Shown here piece by piece: positions 17,127-27,344 of a stretch of DNA of 64,000 nucleotides (positions are counted from its first letter, which is position 1; each line of letters begins with the position of its first letter). The notes beneath the pieces are model-generated. The model worked only from the letters and a program-made list of their open reading frames with translations, was not told where the DNA came from and made no database searches. A program made the position numbers and the translations under genes. The DNA comes from Brevundimonas aveniformis DSM 17977 (GTDB lineage: Bacteria; Pseudomonadota; Alphaproteobacteria; Caulobacterales; Caulobacteraceae): the NCBI RefSeq assembly GCF_000428765.1, contig NZ_AUAO01000002.1:372001-436000 (forward strand), in the 5' to 3' direction.

Positions 17127-18898
17127 GCCTCGTCGATTTTGGCCGCCGCGTTCTGCCCCGTTCCGGCACCCGTCGACTGGCCGACTGGTGGCAGAGCCTG
17201 GAACATACGTTTGAAAAGGCCGGGGCAGACGACCGGGTTGAGAACGACACCCGGTTCCGCATGACGATTGTGGCCGGCGTCTTCATGCTCATCTTTGCGG
17301 TTCTGATGGTCGGAGCGGTCAAGGCGGCCTTGTTCTCCGGGCGAGTGGAGGAGGCCTCGGGGGCACCGGTCCTGGCGGTGCAGCGCGGCGATCTGACGGA
17401 TCGCAACGGCCTGCTGATGGCCACCAATCTGCCGCACTATCGGTTGGTGATCGTTCCAACCGAGACGGTGGATAGGGCGTTTGTGCGCGAGCAGGTCTTG
17501 TCGGCCTTGCCGGATATGCCCCAGGCCGGCCAAAGGCGGTTGGCGCAGGTTCTGTCTGGCGAGGATCGCGGGTTCATCGTCGGCGGGCTGACGGCGGAGC
17601 AACGCCAGGCGGTCCATGATCTGGCGCTCGGCGGGCTCTATTTCGAAGAAGAAGACGCCCGCGTCTATCCGCTGCATGACCTGGGTGCCCACGTCATTGG
17701 CTTTGCCAATCAGGACGGTGAAGGCGCGGCGGGCTTCGAGGCGGCCTTTAATGACGATATCCGCAACGCCGGGCAGGCGGGTGGAAGTGTGCCCCTGTCG
17801 ATCGACCTGCGGGTCCAGGGCGCGCTGGAGAACGAACTTGAGGCCGTCGCTGCCGATCAGCAGGTAATCGGAGCCGTAGGTCTGGTGACCAATATCCGCA
17901 CCGGCGAAGTCCTGGCCATGGCCTCGTACCCGGACTTCGACCCGAACCAGCGAGGGGCTTCGCCGGCCACCAGCTTCATCAATCGGGCTGCCGGTTCGGT
18001 CTGGGAAATGGGCTCGACGTTCAAGATCTTCTCGATCGCCGCGGGGCTAGATTCGGGTGTCGTTCAGCCGAACACCGTGATCGACGCGGCCGGCGGTTTG
18101 CGCCTCGGCGGCCGGGTCATCAACGACTTTCATGCGGCCAATCGGGCCATGACGGTCGATGAGGTTTTCACCCATTCGTCCAACATCGGCACCAGCCGGA
18201 TCGCCGCCCTGATGGGCGGGGACGTGATGCAGTCCTACTACGATCAGTTCGGTCTGCTGGATCGCTTGCAGATCGGGCTGGCGGAATCGACCGCTCCCCT
18301 GGTTCCGCAACGGTGGGATGCCAATACCATCGCCTCGGCCTCGTTCGGACACGCCATCGGCGTGACGCCCCTGCAAATGGCGGCAGCGGTCGGGGCCATC
18401 ATGAACGACGGAACCTATGTGCCGCTGACGTTGCGGCCGGTCACGGATCGGGCGCGCCTTCAGGGTCGCCGCGTCGTATCGAGCGAAACCTCGCGCCAGA
18501 TGCTGCGCCTGATGCGGCTGAACGTCACCGACGGCTCGGGGCGGCGCGCCGACGTCGACGGCTTCTCGGTCGGTGGCAAGACCGGGACGGCTGAGAAATA
18601 CGCCAATGGCCGGCCTGACCGGACGCGCGTTGTGTCCTCCTTCGTGTCCGTCTTCCCGACCGAAGGGCCGGCGGATCAGGACCGCTATCTGGTGCTGATC
18701 CTGCTGGATGAGCCGCGCGGCTCGGCCCAATCTGGCGGCGGTCGGACCGCCGGCCTGACGGCGGCCCCCGCCGTGGGGCGTGTCATCCGGCGGATCGGGC
18801 CATTCCTGGGTGTGCGTCGTCAACGCACCGGAGAGCCGACCGCGGAACATCTCGCGCCCGTGTCAGAGGCCGATGCCATGACGGGAGCGCCGCGATGA
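17123..18898 (+). CDS. ftsI: Septal transpeptidase FtsI (PBP3)
   Basis: A class B penicillin-binding protein that crosslinks septal peptidoglycan with FtsW. 591 aa: cytoplasmic tail, one transmembrane helix (~48-70), a PBP dimerisation/pedestal domain (~85-235) and the transpeptidase domain. Active-site motifs: SxxK at Ser298-Lys301 (GSTFK), SxN as SSN near 350, and KTG in GGKTGTAEK near 485. The start overlaps ftsL by 4 nt. The C-terminal tail after the transpeptidase is short and polar. No disruption is visible. Confidence 0.96.
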   Translation: MSLVDFGRRVLPRSGTRRLADWWQSLEHTFEKAGADDRVENDTRFRMTIVAGVFMLIFAVLMVGAVKAALFSGRVEEASGAPVLAVQRGDLTDRNGLLMATNLPHYRLVIVPTETVDRAFVREQVLSALPDMPQAGQRRLAQVLSGEDRGFIVGGLTAEQRQAVHDLALGGLYFEEEDARVYPLHDLGAHVIGFANQDGEGAAGFEAAFNDDIRNAGQAGGSVPLSIDLRVQGALENELEAVAADQQVIGAVGLVTNIRTGEVLAMASYPDFDPNQRGASPATSFINRAAGSVWEMGSTFKIFSIAAGLDSGVVQPNTVIDAAGGLRLGGRVINDFHAANRAMTVDEVFTHSSNIGTSRIAALMGGDVMQSYYDQFGLLDRLQIGLAESTAPLVPQRWDANTIASASFGHAIGVTPLQMAAAVGAIMNDGTYVPLTLRPVTDRARLQGRRVVSSETSRQMLRLMRLNVTDGSGRRADVDGFSVGGKTGTAEKYANGRPDRTRVVSSFVSVFPTEGPADQDRYLVLILLDEPRGSAQSGGGRTAGLTAAPAVGRVIRRIGPFLGVRRQRTGEPTAEHLAPVSEADAMTGAPR

Positions 18899-20340
18899 CG
18901 GCGTTGCGCCTGTCTGACATCGTGCGCCGCGATGTGGCCTCCGATCCCGTGATCACCGGGGTGACCTCTGACAGTCGCCGCGTGGGTGAAGGCACGCTTT
19001 TCGCGGCTCTGCCCGGAGCCAAGTCGGACGGTCGAGCCTTCATCTCCCAGGCCCTGTCGCAAGGCGCGGCGGCGGTTCTGGTTCCCGCCGATACGCCGGA
19101 TGATGCGGCACCGCTGATCGTCAAATCAGGCGATGTGCGTCGTGCCTATGCCTTGGCGGCACGGGCCTTCTACGGTGCCCAGCCCAAGACCTGCGTGGCG
19201 GTGACGGGTACGAACGGCAAGACATCGGTTGCGGCCTTCTGTCGACAAATATGGACCCATCTGGGCCATCACGCCGCCAGCATGGGAACGCTCGGCGTCA
19301 TGGCCGGTGATGAGGTTCTGACCGGCCCAGGCCTGACCAGCCCTGATGCCGGAGACGCTGCCCGTATGCTGGCTGAACTGGCCGGCCGGGGTGTCACCCA
19401 CCTGGCGCTGGAGGCGTCGTCGCACGGTCTGGACCAGCGGCGGATCGATGGGGTCAACCTCGTGGCGGCGGGCTTCACTAATCTGAGCCAGGACCATCTC
19501 GACTACCACGCCGACATGGAGAGCTACCGCGCGGCCAAGCTGCGGCTGTTCGATACGCTGTTGCCGCGCGGACGGACCGCCGTTCTGAATGCCGATTCTG
19601 AGGCCTACAATGCTTTCGCCGGGGCCGGGATCATGGCGGGCCTGGGCGTCATGGCGGTCGGCGAGCGTGGCCGGGATCTTAGCCTGGTTTCGCGCCGCGC
19701 GACGCCGGAGGGCCAACGCCTGGTGATCGAGGCCCGCGACGGTCGCCATGAGGTTTTGCTGCCGCTGGCCGGAGCCTTCCAGGTCGAGAATGCACTGGTG
19801 GCCGCCGGCCTGTGTGTCGCGGCGGGGGATGCCCCTGAGGCGGTGATTGCCGCGCTGGCCCATATCCAGGGGGCAGCGGGTCGGCTCCAGCGTGTCGGGA
19901 CGACCGCCTCCGGCGGGGAAGCCTATGTCGACTATGCCCATACGCCGGACGGTCTGAAGACGGTTCTGGAAGCGTTGCGACCGCATGCGCGGGGCCGACT
20001 GATCGTCGTCTTCGGGGCCGGCGGCGACCGGGACCGGGGCAAGCGCAGGCTGATGGGTGAGGCGGCGGCGAGACTGGCCGACGTTGCGGTGGTTACGGAT
20101 GACAATCCGCGCTCGGAAGACCCCGCCGAGATCCGGGCCGAGATTCGCAAAGGCTGTCCCGACGCACGCGAGATCGGTGATCGGCGTGAGGCGATTGCCT
20201 GGGCCGTGTCGGAACTCAAGGCGGGCGATGTGCTGATCGTTGCCGGAAAAGGTCACGAACAGGGTCAAATCGTCGGCGAAACCGTCTATCCGTTCGACGA
20301 CGCGACGGAGGTCGCAAAGGCTATCAAGGACGCTCAGTAA
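18895..20340 (+). CDS. murE: UDP-MurNAc-tripeptide synthetase MurE (meso-DAP type)
   Basis: Adds meso-diaminopimelate to UDP-MurNAc-L-Ala-D-Glu. 481 aa with the ATP loop GTNGKTSV (~104), ASSHGLDQRRIDG (~170), LSQDHLDYHADM (~200) and the DAP-selective motif DDNPRSEDP (~402), where the Arg recognises the free carboxylate of meso-DAP. The wall should therefore be of the DAP type, as in other Gram-negatives. It overlaps ftsI by 4 nt and murF by 1 nt (TAATG). Confidence 0.96.
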   Translation: MTALRLSDIVRRDVASDPVITGVTSDSRRVGEGTLFAALPGAKSDGRAFISQALSQGAAAVLVPADTPDDAAPLIVKSGDVRRAYALAARAFYGAQPKTCVAVTGTNGKTSVAAFCRQIWTHLGHHAASMGTLGVMAGDEVLTGPGLTSPDAGDAARMLAELAGRGVTHLALEASSHGLDQRRIDGVNLVAAGFTNLSQDHLDYHADMESYRAAKLRLFDTLLPRGRTAVLNADSEAYNAFAGAGIMAGLGVMAVGERGRDLSLVSRRATPEGQRLVIEARDGRHEVLLPLAGAFQVENALVAAGLCVAAGDAPEAVIAALAHIQGAAGRLQRVGTTASGGEAYVDYAHTPDGLKTVLEALRPHARGRLIVVFGAGGDRDRGKRRLMGEAAARLADVAVVTDDNPRSEDPAEIRAEIRKGCPDAREIGDRREAIAWAVSELKAGDVLIVAGKGHEQGQIVGETVYPFDDATEVAKAIKDAQ

Positions 20341-21734
20341 TGTCAGACCCCTTGTGGACCGCACGCGAGGTTGCCTCGGCGACCGGCGGTCTTGCTGACG
20401 GCGATTTTTCGGCCACCGGGATTACGTTCGACAGTCGAGAGGTCCAGCCTGGCGACCTGTTTGTGGCGCTGCAAGGTGTGCGTGACGGCCACGAGTTTGT
20501 TCAGGGGGCCTTTGCGTCAGGCGCTGTGGGGGCCCTGGTTTCCCAACCGGTATCAGGCGGCCCGTTCGTCCTGGTCCCCGAAACCCTCAAGGCTCTTGAG
20601 GCGCTGGGTGGCCAGGCACGGGATCGAGCACCCCAGGTGCGCCGCGGCGCGGTGACCGGCTCGGTCGGCAAGACCAGCGTGACCCAGGCGATCCGTGCCG
20701 GATTGGATCTGGCCGGTCCGGCGCACGGGTCGGTGAAGTCGTTCAACAACCACATCGGCGTGCCGTTGACGCTGGCGCGGATGCCGCGCGACGTTGAACG
20801 GGCCGTCTTCGAGATCGGCATGAACCACGCCAATGAGATTGGCCCGCTGTCGCGCATGGTCCAGCCGCACGCCGTCTGTGTGACCACCGTTGGACCCGTT
20901 CACATCGAGAGCTTCCCCGATGGCGAAGAGGGCGTTGCGCGCGCCAAGGCGGAAATCTTCGAGGGATTGGGCCCTGCCGGTGTCGCGGTTCTGAACGGTG
21001 ACGATCGCTGGTTCGATCTGTTAAAGCAGGCCGCCCTCGAGCGTGGGGCCCGCGTGGCCATGTTCGGGTCCAATCCCGGCGGGGATGCCGTTCTGCTCGA
21101 TTTCAGGCCGGACCCCGAAGGGGCCGATGTGCGCGCGCGCATCTGGGGCGAGGAGGTGAGCTACCGGCTGGCCCAGCCCGGCTTCCATTGGGGCCCCAAC
21201 AGCCTGGCGACCCTGTTGATGCTGGAAGCTTTGGACGTGCCGATGGCCACGGCGCTGGAAGCTCTGGCGGAGTTCCGGCCCCTGGCTGGACGGGGCGCGG
21301 CCAAGCGTGTGGAAATCCCAGGTGGCGCATTCCTGCTGATCGACGAAAGCTACAACGCCAATCCGATTTCGATGAAAGCCGGTTTCAGGAGCCTGGGCGC
21401 GCGGACGGACGTGATGGGTCGTAGGATTGTGGCCCTGACCGACATGCTGGAGCTGGGTAACCATTCCGAGGCCCTCCATGCCGGTCTGGCCGACGTGCTG
21501 GTCGAGGCCGAAATCGACCTGGTGTTTACCGCCGGGAAAGCGATGCAGTCTCTGGATCGGGCCCTGCCTGCAGAAAAGCGGGGAGGCTGGGCCGAGGATG
21601 CGACTGCGTTGGCACCGATTGTCACCGCGGCGGTCAGGCCCGGTGATGTCGTCATGGTCAAGGGTTCCAACGGTTCCAAAGCCTCGCTGGTAGCGAAGGC
21701 TCTGGCCGAAATGGAGGCCGCTCGGGAAGTCTGA
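20340..21734 (+). CDS. murF: UDP-MurNAc-pentapeptide synthetase MurF
   Basis: Ligates D-Ala-D-Ala, made by Ddl in this cluster, onto the UDP-MurNAc-tripeptide. 464 aa with the ATP loop [12 protein letters not shown] (~102-113), [14 protein letters not shown] (~134), [14 protein letters not shown] (~159), [15 protein letters not shown] (~331) and the C-terminal [12 protein letters not shown]. The start codon shares its A with the murE stop (TAATG). The stop likewise overlaps mraY. Confidence 0.96.
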   Translation: MSDPLWTAREVASATGGLADGDFSATGITFDSREVQPGDLFVALQGVRDGHEFVQGAFASGAVGALVSQPVSGGPFVLVPETLKALEALGGQARDRAPQVRRGAVTGSVGKTSVTQAIRAGLDLAGPAHGSVKSFNNHIGVPLTLARMPRDVERAVFEIGMNHANEIGPLSRMVQPHAVCVTTVGPVHIESFPDGEEGVARAKAEIFEGLGPAGVAVLNGDDRWFDLLKQAALERGARVAMFGSNPGGDAVLLDFRPDPEGADVRARIWGEEVSYRLAQPGFHWGPNSLATLLMLEALDVPMATALEALAEFRPLAGRGAAKRVEIPGGAFLLIDESYNANPISMKAGFRSLGARTDVMGRRIVALTDMLELGNHSEALHAGLADVLVEAEIDLVFTAGKAMQSLDRALPAEKRGGWAEDATALAPIVTAAVRPGDVVMVKGSNGSKASLVAKALAEMEAAREV

Positions 21735-22846
21735 TGTTCTATCTGCTCTACCTCTATTTCGCGGACTTCGCTCAGGAATACCCGCTTCTGAACCTGCTCC
21801 AGTACCAGACGGTACGGGTCGGTCTGGCCCTGCTCACGGGTCTGTTCGTGGCCATCGCCATGGGCAGCCGCTTCATCGACTGGATGCGATCCAAACAGGG
21901 CCGGGGCCAGCCAATCCGTAAGGATGGACCCGCCAGCCATCTGCAAACCAAACAGGGCACCCCCACGATGGGTGGCTTGATGATCCTGGCGGGGGTTTTT
22001 GCCGGAACCCTGTTGTGGGCAGACCTGACCAACATCTATGTCTGGGTCGTCCTGTTCGTCACGGGGGCCTATGGGCTGCTCGGATTCCTGGACGACTACG
22101 ACAAGGTCACCAAACAGCATCATGCCGGCCTGACCGGAAAACAGAAGCTGGTGGCTCAGTTCGCCGTGGCCATCGTGGCGGCGGCTATCCTGGTGGCCTT
22201 TGCACCTGTGTCGCCGACCTCACCGAACCTCCAGACCTCGATCGCCTTTCCCTTCTTCAAAGCCGTGTTGTTGAATCTGGGCTGGTTCTATGTGGCGTTT
22301 GCAGCCTTCACCATTGTCGGCTTTTCCAATGCGGTGAACCTGACCGACGGGCTGGACGGCCTGGCGATCGTGCCGGTGATGATGGCGGCCGCCGCCTTCG
22401 GCGTGATCAGCTATCTGGTCGGCAATTTCCTCTTTTCCGAATACCTTCAGGTGCACCACGCGCCGGGCACGGGAGAGCTGGCAATCTTCTGCGCGGCCAT
22501 CATCGGCGGGGGTACGGGCTTCCTCTGGTACAACGCCCCGCCGGCCAAGATCTTCATGGGCGACACGGGTTCGCTGGCCCTGGGCGGCGCGCTCGGATCG
22601 GTGGCCGTCTCGACCAAGCACGAGCTGGTGCTGGGAATCGTCGGCGGTCTGTTCGTCATCGAGGCGCTGAGCGTGATGATCCAGGTGTCCTACTTCAAGG
22701 CCACCGGCAAACGCATCTTCCTGATGGCCCCGATCCACCATCACTTTGAAAAGCTCGGCTGGCCGGAATCGACCGTGGTGATCCGCTTCTGGATCGTGGC
22801 GGCGATGCTGGCGCTGGTCGGGCTGGCGACGCTCAAACTGCGATGA
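21734..22846 (+). CDS. mraY: Phospho-MurNAc-pentapeptide translocase MraY
   Basis: Inner-membrane enzyme that transfers phospho-MurNAc-pentapeptide to undecaprenyl phosphate, giving lipid I. 370 aa with about ten transmembrane helices. The catalytic and metal-binding loops are all present: GFLDDYDKV (~113), [10 protein letters not shown] (~203), [12 protein letters not shown] (~275) and MAPIHHHFE (~332). It overlaps murF by 1 nt. Its end is followed by a palindromic repeat instead of the usual overlap with murD. Confidence 0.96.
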   Translation: MFYLLYLYFADFAQEYPLLNLLQYQTVRVGLALLTGLFVAIAMGSRFIDWMRSKQGRGQPIRKDGPASHLQTKQGTPTMGGLMILAGVFAGTLLWADLTNIYVWVVLFVTGAYGLLGFLDDYDKVTKQHHAGLTGKQKLVAQFAVAIVAAAILVAFAPVSPTSPNLQTSIAFPFFKAVLLNLGWFYVAFAAFTIVGFSNAVNLTDGLDGLAIVPVMMAAAAFGVISYLVGNFLFSEYLQVHHAPGTGELAIFCAAIIGGGTGFLWYNAPPAKIFMGDTGSLALGGALGSVAVSTKHELVLGIVGGLFVIEALSVMIQVSYFKATGKRIFLMAPIHHHFEKLGWPESTVVIRFWIVAAMLALVGLATLKLR

Positions 22847-22867
22847 GCGAAGGGCTGGCCCAACCCC

Positions 22868-23007
22868 ACTCGTCACCCTCGGGCTTGACCCGAGGGTCGG
22901 GCGTTGGCGCGGGCTGGTCAGGCCAGAACCGGCACAGTCTGCGCTCGCGCGTCCAGCTACGAGCGACGGACGGTCTGATCCTCGGGTCAAGCCCGAGGAT
23001 GACGAGA
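22868..23007. repeat. Palindromic element between mraY and murD
   Basis: Two long facing arms: CTCGTCACCCTCGGGCTTGA (from 22870) and its complement ending CGAGGATGACGAG at 23006. Each arm contains its own CCTCGGGTCAAGCCCGAGG palindrome. The element fills the only sizeable gap in the otherwise overlapping mraZ-to-murG string and ends 9 nt before the murD start. Its hairpins may attenuate transcription or be bypassed. Confidence 0.8.
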
Positions 23008-23015
23008 ATTGAGGC

Positions 23016-24515
23016 ATGATTCCCGCGCGCGGCTTTGAGGAGCAGACCGTCGCCGTTTTCGGCTTAGGCCGTTCCGGCTTGACGGCGGCTCGCGCATTGA
23101 AGGCTGGAGGTGCGTTCCCGGCTCTTTGGGACGATAGCGTTTCGGGCCGCATGCAGGCCGAGGCCGAAGGCTTCGACCTCGTCGATCTGTCAACGGCGGA
23201 CTGGCGCGGGATCGACGCGCTAGTCTTGTCGCCAGGTGTACCCCTTACGCACCCGAGACCTCACTGGACCGTGGAGAAAGCCCAGGCTTCGAAGACGCCA
23301 ATCGTCGGCGACCTTGAACTATTTGCCCGGGCGATCGATGCGTTGCCCGAGGCTCGCCGCCCTAAGGTGGTCGCCGTGACCGGGACTAATGGAAAGTCCA
23401 CAACGACGGCGTTGATCGGTTGGGTGCTGAAGCAGGCCGGACTAACCGTCCATGTCGGCGGCAACATCGGCATCGGCGTTCTGGCTCTGCCGGAGCCGAC
23501 TCCAGATGCGGTCTATGTGATCGAGGTGTCTTCGTACCAATTAGACCTGACCACCAGCTTCGAGCCGGATGTCGCCATCCTGACGAACATGAGCCCCGAC
23601 CATCTCGATCGGCACGGCGGCATGCGTGGATACGTAGCGGCCAAGCGGCGCCTCTTTTGTCCAGTTCTCGGCGACAATCGAAGCGGCCGCCTTGAAGCCA
23701 TCATAGGCATGGACGATGTCTGGAGCGCGGATATCGCAGTCGATGTGTATCGGGCCGGGATTCCAACCCGATACGTGCACTTCGCGCCTTTCACCGGGAA
23801 GGGCGAACCTCCGTGGGCCAGCGACTTGCGAGTGTGGGAGCCCGAGGAATTCTGGAGCCAACAATACTACGCGCCTTGGAGCGAAGTTGACGAGAAAGGG
23901 CTGGAGGCAGGCCTGGGATACTTCCGCTCGGCGGAAGGACTTCGCATCGACCTCACTGCTGCCCGATCCCTGCCGGGACGTCACAACGCCCAGAACGCCG
24001 CCTTCGCCTATGCCGCCGCAACCGCGCTGGGCGTCGGCCATGACCAAGCCGTCGCCGGCCTGATGACCTTCCCAGGCCTCGCACACCGTATGGAGACCGT
24101 GGCCCAGACCGAGCGCGTCCGCTTCGTCAACGACTCCAAGGCCACCAACGCCGACGCGGCGCGTCAGGCCCTGTCGAGCTATGAGCGTGTGTTCTGGATC
24201 GCGGGCGGGCGGGCCAAGGATGGCGGGATCGACAGCCTGGGCGACCTGTTCGGGCGCATCGAGAGCGCCTTCCTGATCGGCGAGGCCGGCGAGGATTTCG
24301 CCCGCGTGCTGACCAGCGTGCCGCACGTCGTCTGCGGCGACATGGACAAGGCGGTCGAGATGGCCGCGCGCGCCGCCGCCGCGACGGGCCGGGACGAGAT
24401 CGTCCTGCTCAGCCCGGCCTGCGCCAGTTTCGACCAGTATCCGGACTTCGAGGCGCGCGGGGAGGCCTTCCGGGCCGCCGTGCGCCGCGTGATCGATGAG
24501 GGAGTCGTCCCATGA
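23016..24515 (+). CDS. murD: UDP-MurNAc-L-alanine:D-glutamate ligase MurD, with a long central insert
   Basis: Adds D-Glu to UDP-MurNAc-L-Ala. Ligase motifs are intact: FGLGRSG (~10), GTNGKSTTT (~122), EVSSYQLD (~170), TNMSPDHLDRHGGM (~190) and NDSKATNADAA (~370). At 499 aa it is some 30-60 residues longer than typical. The excess lies around 225-305, where a segment with VYRAGIPTRYVHFAPFTGKG and Trp-rich WEPEEFWSQQYYAPWSEV replaces the usual short linker. Codons in the first ~950 nt are less GC-biased at the third position than in the last ~500 nt and in neighbouring mur genes. This suggests a mosaic or imported segment. Confidence 0.92.
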   Translation: MIPARGFEEQTVAVFGLGRSGLTAARALKAGGAFPALWDDSVSGRMQAEAEGFDLVDLSTADWRGIDALVLSPGVPLTHPRPHWTVEKAQASKTPIVGDLELFARAIDALPEARRPKVVAVTGTNGKSTTTALIGWVLKQAGLTVHVGGNIGIGVLALPEPTPDAVYVIEVSSYQLDLTTSFEPDVAILTNMSPDHLDRHGGMRGYVAAKRRLFCPVLGDNRSGRLEAIIGMDDVWSADIAVDVYRAGIPTRYVHFAPFTGKGEPPWASDLRVWEPEEFWSQQYYAPWSEVDEKGLEAGLGYFRSAEGLRIDLTAARSLPGRHNAQNAAFAYAAATALGVGHDQAVAGLMTFPGLAHRMETVAQTERVRFVNDSKATNADAARQALSSYERVFWIAGGRAKDGGIDSLGDLFGRIESAFLIGEAGEDFARVLTSVPHVVCGDMDKAVEMAARAAAATGRDEIVLLSPACASFDQYPDFEARGEAFRAAVRRVIDEGVVP

Positions 24516-25681
24516 CCACCTATGTTCCGCCCCTGGCGCGCGGCGACCGTTCGCTGGTCGGTAACTGGTTCTGGCAGGTCGACAAGCCGATCCTGGTCGC
24601 GATCCTGGCGTTGATCCTGACCGGCGTTGCGCTCAGCTTCGCTTCCAGCCCGGCCGCCGCCATGCGCGACGACTCGATCAGCGGCGATTTTTACTACGCC
24701 TGGCGGATGATCGCCTTCGCCACGCTCGGCCTGGGCATCCTGATTTCGACCTCGATGTTGTCGCCGCGCCATGTGCGGCGGGTCTGCGCGCTGACTTTCC
24801 TGTTCTGTATCGGGGTGATGTGCCTGCTGCCCTTCATCGGCAATGAGGCCAAGGGGGCGACGCGATGGCTCGCCATCGGGCCGTTCGGCTTCCAGCCATC
24901 CGAGTTCGTCAAGCCGGCGCTCATCGTCCTGGCCGCCTGGATGTTCGCCGAGGGCCAGAAAGGCGAGGGCGTGCCCGGCATGTCGATTGCGTTCGGCCTG
25001 TATGCCGTCACCGCCGGCCTGCTGATCATCCAGCCGGACATCGGCCAGACGGTCCTGATCACCACGACCTTCATGGCGGTCTTCTTCATGGCCGGCGTGC
25101 CGCTACGGTGGATGGCAGCTCTGATGGCCATGGCCGCTGCTGGTTTTGTCGCCATCTACCTGACCGTCGGCCATGTGCGGGATCGGATCGCCATGTTCAT
25201 CGGAGGCGGTGAGGCCAGCGACAACTTCCAGCTGGAGCGCGCCCACGAGGCGATTTCGGCCGGCGGGCTGGTCGGTCGTGGGGTCGGTGAAGGGGTGATG
25301 AAGCGTCACGTCCCGGACCTGCATACCGACTTCATCTATTCGGTCGCCGCCGAAGAGTTCGGTCTGGTTTTCTCGATCATCCTGATCAGCGTCTTTGGAT
25401 TGGTCGCCATTCGTGGGTTGCGGCGCGCGCGCGAACTGGCCGACCCGTTCGAACAGACGGCGGCCGGTGGTTTGTTCATTCTTCTGGGCCTGCAGGCGGC
25501 CATCAATATCGCGGTCAATCTGGGACTGGCCCCGACCAAGGGCATGACCCTCCCGTTCATCAGCTATGGGGGGTCGTCGATGCTGGGCATGTGCCTGACG
25601 ATGGGGCTGGCACTGGCGCTGACCCGCAAGCGCCCGGGTGCCTATGAGCCGGGCTCGACGCCCAAGGGCATTCTCGGATGA
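24512..25681 (+). CDS. ftsW: Septal glycosyltransferase FtsW (SEDS)
   Basis: Polymerises lipid II into glycan strands at the septum together with FtsI. 389 aa, about ten transmembrane helices. SEDS signatures include GATRWLAIGPFGFQPSEFVKPALIV (~116-138), IQPDIGQTVLI (~172), GVGEGVMKRHVPDLHTDFIYSVAAEEFG (~256) and FISYGGSSML (~349). It overlaps murD by 4 nt and murG by 4 nt. Confidence 0.96.
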   Translation: MTTYVPPLARGDRSLVGNWFWQVDKPILVAILALILTGVALSFASSPAAAMRDDSISGDFYYAWRMIAFATLGLGILISTSMLSPRHVRRVCALTFLFCIGVMCLLPFIGNEAKGATRWLAIGPFGFQPSEFVKPALIVLAAWMFAEGQKGEGVPGMSIAFGLYAVTAGLLIIQPDIGQTVLITTTFMAVFFMAGVPLRWMAALMAMAAAGFVAIYLTVGHVRDRIAMFIGGGEASDNFQLERAHEAISAGGLVGRGVGEGVMKRHVPDLHTDFIYSVAAEEFGLVFSIILISVFGLVAIRGLRRARELADPFEQTAAGGLFILLGLQAAINIAVNLGLAPTKGMTLPFISYGGSSMLGMCLTMGLALALTRKRPGAYEPGSTPKGILG

Positions 25682-26763
25682 GCCGTGTTGCCGTTCTGGC
25701 CGCGGGGGGGACGGGTGGTCACCTCTTTCCAGCGCAGGCCCTGGCCGAGGAGCTGACGCGGCGCGGTTGGCGCGTGGTGCTGGCCACCGACAGGCGCGGC
25801 GACCAGTACGCCCACGATTTCCCGGCGGAAGAGCGGCTGGCTCTGGAGGCTGCGACGGCGTCAAACCCCATCCAGATGGTCGGTGCCGTGTTCCGTATTC
25901 TGGCCGGTGTCGTCCAGGCCCGTTCGGCCTTCGCCCGGCTCAAGCCCAGTGTGGTCGTGGGCTTCGGCGGCTATCCGTCAATCCCGGCCCTGTTGGCCGC
26001 CGCGACGACGGGCCGCCCGATCATCATCCACGAGCAGAACGCCGTGCTGGGGCGGTCCAACCGAGCTTTGGCCCGCTATGCCCGAAAGATCGCGGCGGCC
26101 TTCCCGACTTTGGAGCGTGTCCCTGCCGGTCTGAAGGATCGGATCGAGGTGGTCGGCAATCCGGTCCGCACGGATATTCAGGCGCTCACGAAACGCACAT
26201 ACAGCGTGGGCAAGGATCGCCTGCATGTTCTGATCACCGGCGGCAGCCAGGGCGCGCGGATTCTGTCCGAGACGGCACCGCTGGCCCTGGCCCAGATCGC
26301 TGAGCGGTTGCGGGATCGCCTGGATGTCCACCAGCAGAGCCGGCCCGAGCTGCTCGACAGCACGCGCGAGGTCTATGTCGATGCCGCCATCCAGGCCGAG
26401 GTGGCCCCCTTCTTTCGCGACATGGCCGGGCGACTGGGTCAGGCGCATCTGGTGATTGGTCGGGCCGGGGCCTCAACCTGTTCCGAGCTGGCGGTGGCCG
26501 GTCTGCCGTCAATCCTGGTCCCGCTGAAGATCGCCACGGATGATCATCAGCGACTGAACGCCAAGGCGCTGACCGATGCCGGGGCGGCCATGGTCATTCT
26601 TGAGGACGATCTGACGGTTGATCGGCTCAGTGAGGCGGTCCAGGCGATGTTGGATGATCCGATTGCCCTGGAGCGACGCGCGGCTGCCGCCCGCTCGGTC
26701 GGCATCCCTGACGCCGCCAATAGGCTGGCCGATCTGGTAGAGGCCGCGGCACGGCCCGCCTGA
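25678..26763 (+). CDS. murG: Lipid II synthase MurG
   Basis: Membrane-associated GT-B glycosyltransferase that adds GlcNAc to lipid I. 361 aa. The N-terminal domain carries AAGGTGGHLFPAQALAEEL (~8-26) and GFGGYPSIPALLAA. The C-terminal UDP-GlcNAc domain has ITGGSQGARILSE (~183), GRAGASTCSELAVAGLPSI (~262) and PLKIATDDHQRLNA. It is the last gene of the uninterrupted overlapping string. The next dcw gene, murC, follows after an antisense gene. Confidence 0.96.
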   Translation: MSRVAVLAAGGTGGHLFPAQALAEELTRRGWRVVLATDRRGDQYAHDFPAEERLALEAATASNPIQMVGAVFRILAGVVQARSAFARLKPSVVVGFGGYPSIPALLAAATTGRPIIIHEQNAVLGRSNRALARYARKIAAAFPTLERVPAGLKDRIEVVGNPVRTDIQALTKRTYSVGKDRLHVLITGGSQGARILSETAPLALAQIAERLRDRLDVHQQSRPELLDSTREVYVDAAIQAEVAPFFRDMAGRLGQAHLVIGRAGASTCSELAVAGLPSILVPLKIATDDHQRLNAKALTDAGAAMVILEDDLTVDRLSEAVQAMLDDPIALERRAAAARSVGIPDAANRLADLVEAAARPA

Positions 26764-27228
26764 TCAGGGACGCGCCAGTTCCTGACGCGCGGTCACCGCA
26801 TCCCGATAGCTGCCAAAGTCCGGGGCTTCACGGCCTTCAGGCTGCGGGTCGCAGACGTGCGCGACCATGGCCCCGAACAGGGTGTCAGCCTCGGCTGTCT
26901 GGGCTGAGGTGTCGGTTGCCGCCGAGGCCCCGACAAAGGATGTGCCGTGATAACCGCTGAAGCTGTGGTGGACGAAGGTGCGGGCGGCACAATCGACGGT
27001 CATGGCCGAGACGATGGCATCGACGCCGTCGGCTTCGGGCATGAAGATCCAATAGTTGATGTCGACCGGTGCAACGGGACTCGACCGGACAGGGCCGCGG
27101 TCCACCGCGGCCAGGTTTTCGCCGTCGTTGGTGATCTGCCACAGCGGCTGTTCCGCCTGTTGCAGGAGGGTGCTCGGCTGGGAGGCCAGTCCGGCTAACG
27201 CGGCCGCAGCCAGCAAATCAACGATCAT
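26764..27228 (-). CDS. Hypothetical secreted protein inside the dcw cluster
   Basis: A 154-aa protein, antisense to the cluster, lying between murG and murC. It has a signal-peptide-like N-terminus (MIVDLLAAAALAGLASQ) and two Cys residues (VDCAARTF, HVCDPQ) that may pair. No catalytic motif or known domain is recognised. TTG codons just upstream of the ATG at 27226-27228 are alternative starts. Its stop abuts the murG stop, and its 5' end faces murC, so the murC promoter or read-through must cross it. Confidence 0.65.
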   Translation of the reverse strand: MIVDLLAAAALAGLASQPSTLLQQAEQPLWQITNDGENLAAVDRGPVRSSPVAPVDINYWIFMPEADGVDAIVSAMTVDCAARTFVHHSFSGYHGTSFVGASAATDTSAQTAEADTLFGAMVAHVCDPQPEGREAPDFGSYRDAVTARQELARP

Positions 27229-27344
27229 CAACAATCACCCCGGACCAGACTGAATTCGCCTGTTGGCAGCCTAACCCGATGTGATGGCGAACCTCAAACG
27301 CGAGGGCAGGTGCATTCCCCCGTCGCTGAGTCTATGACGCCTGG

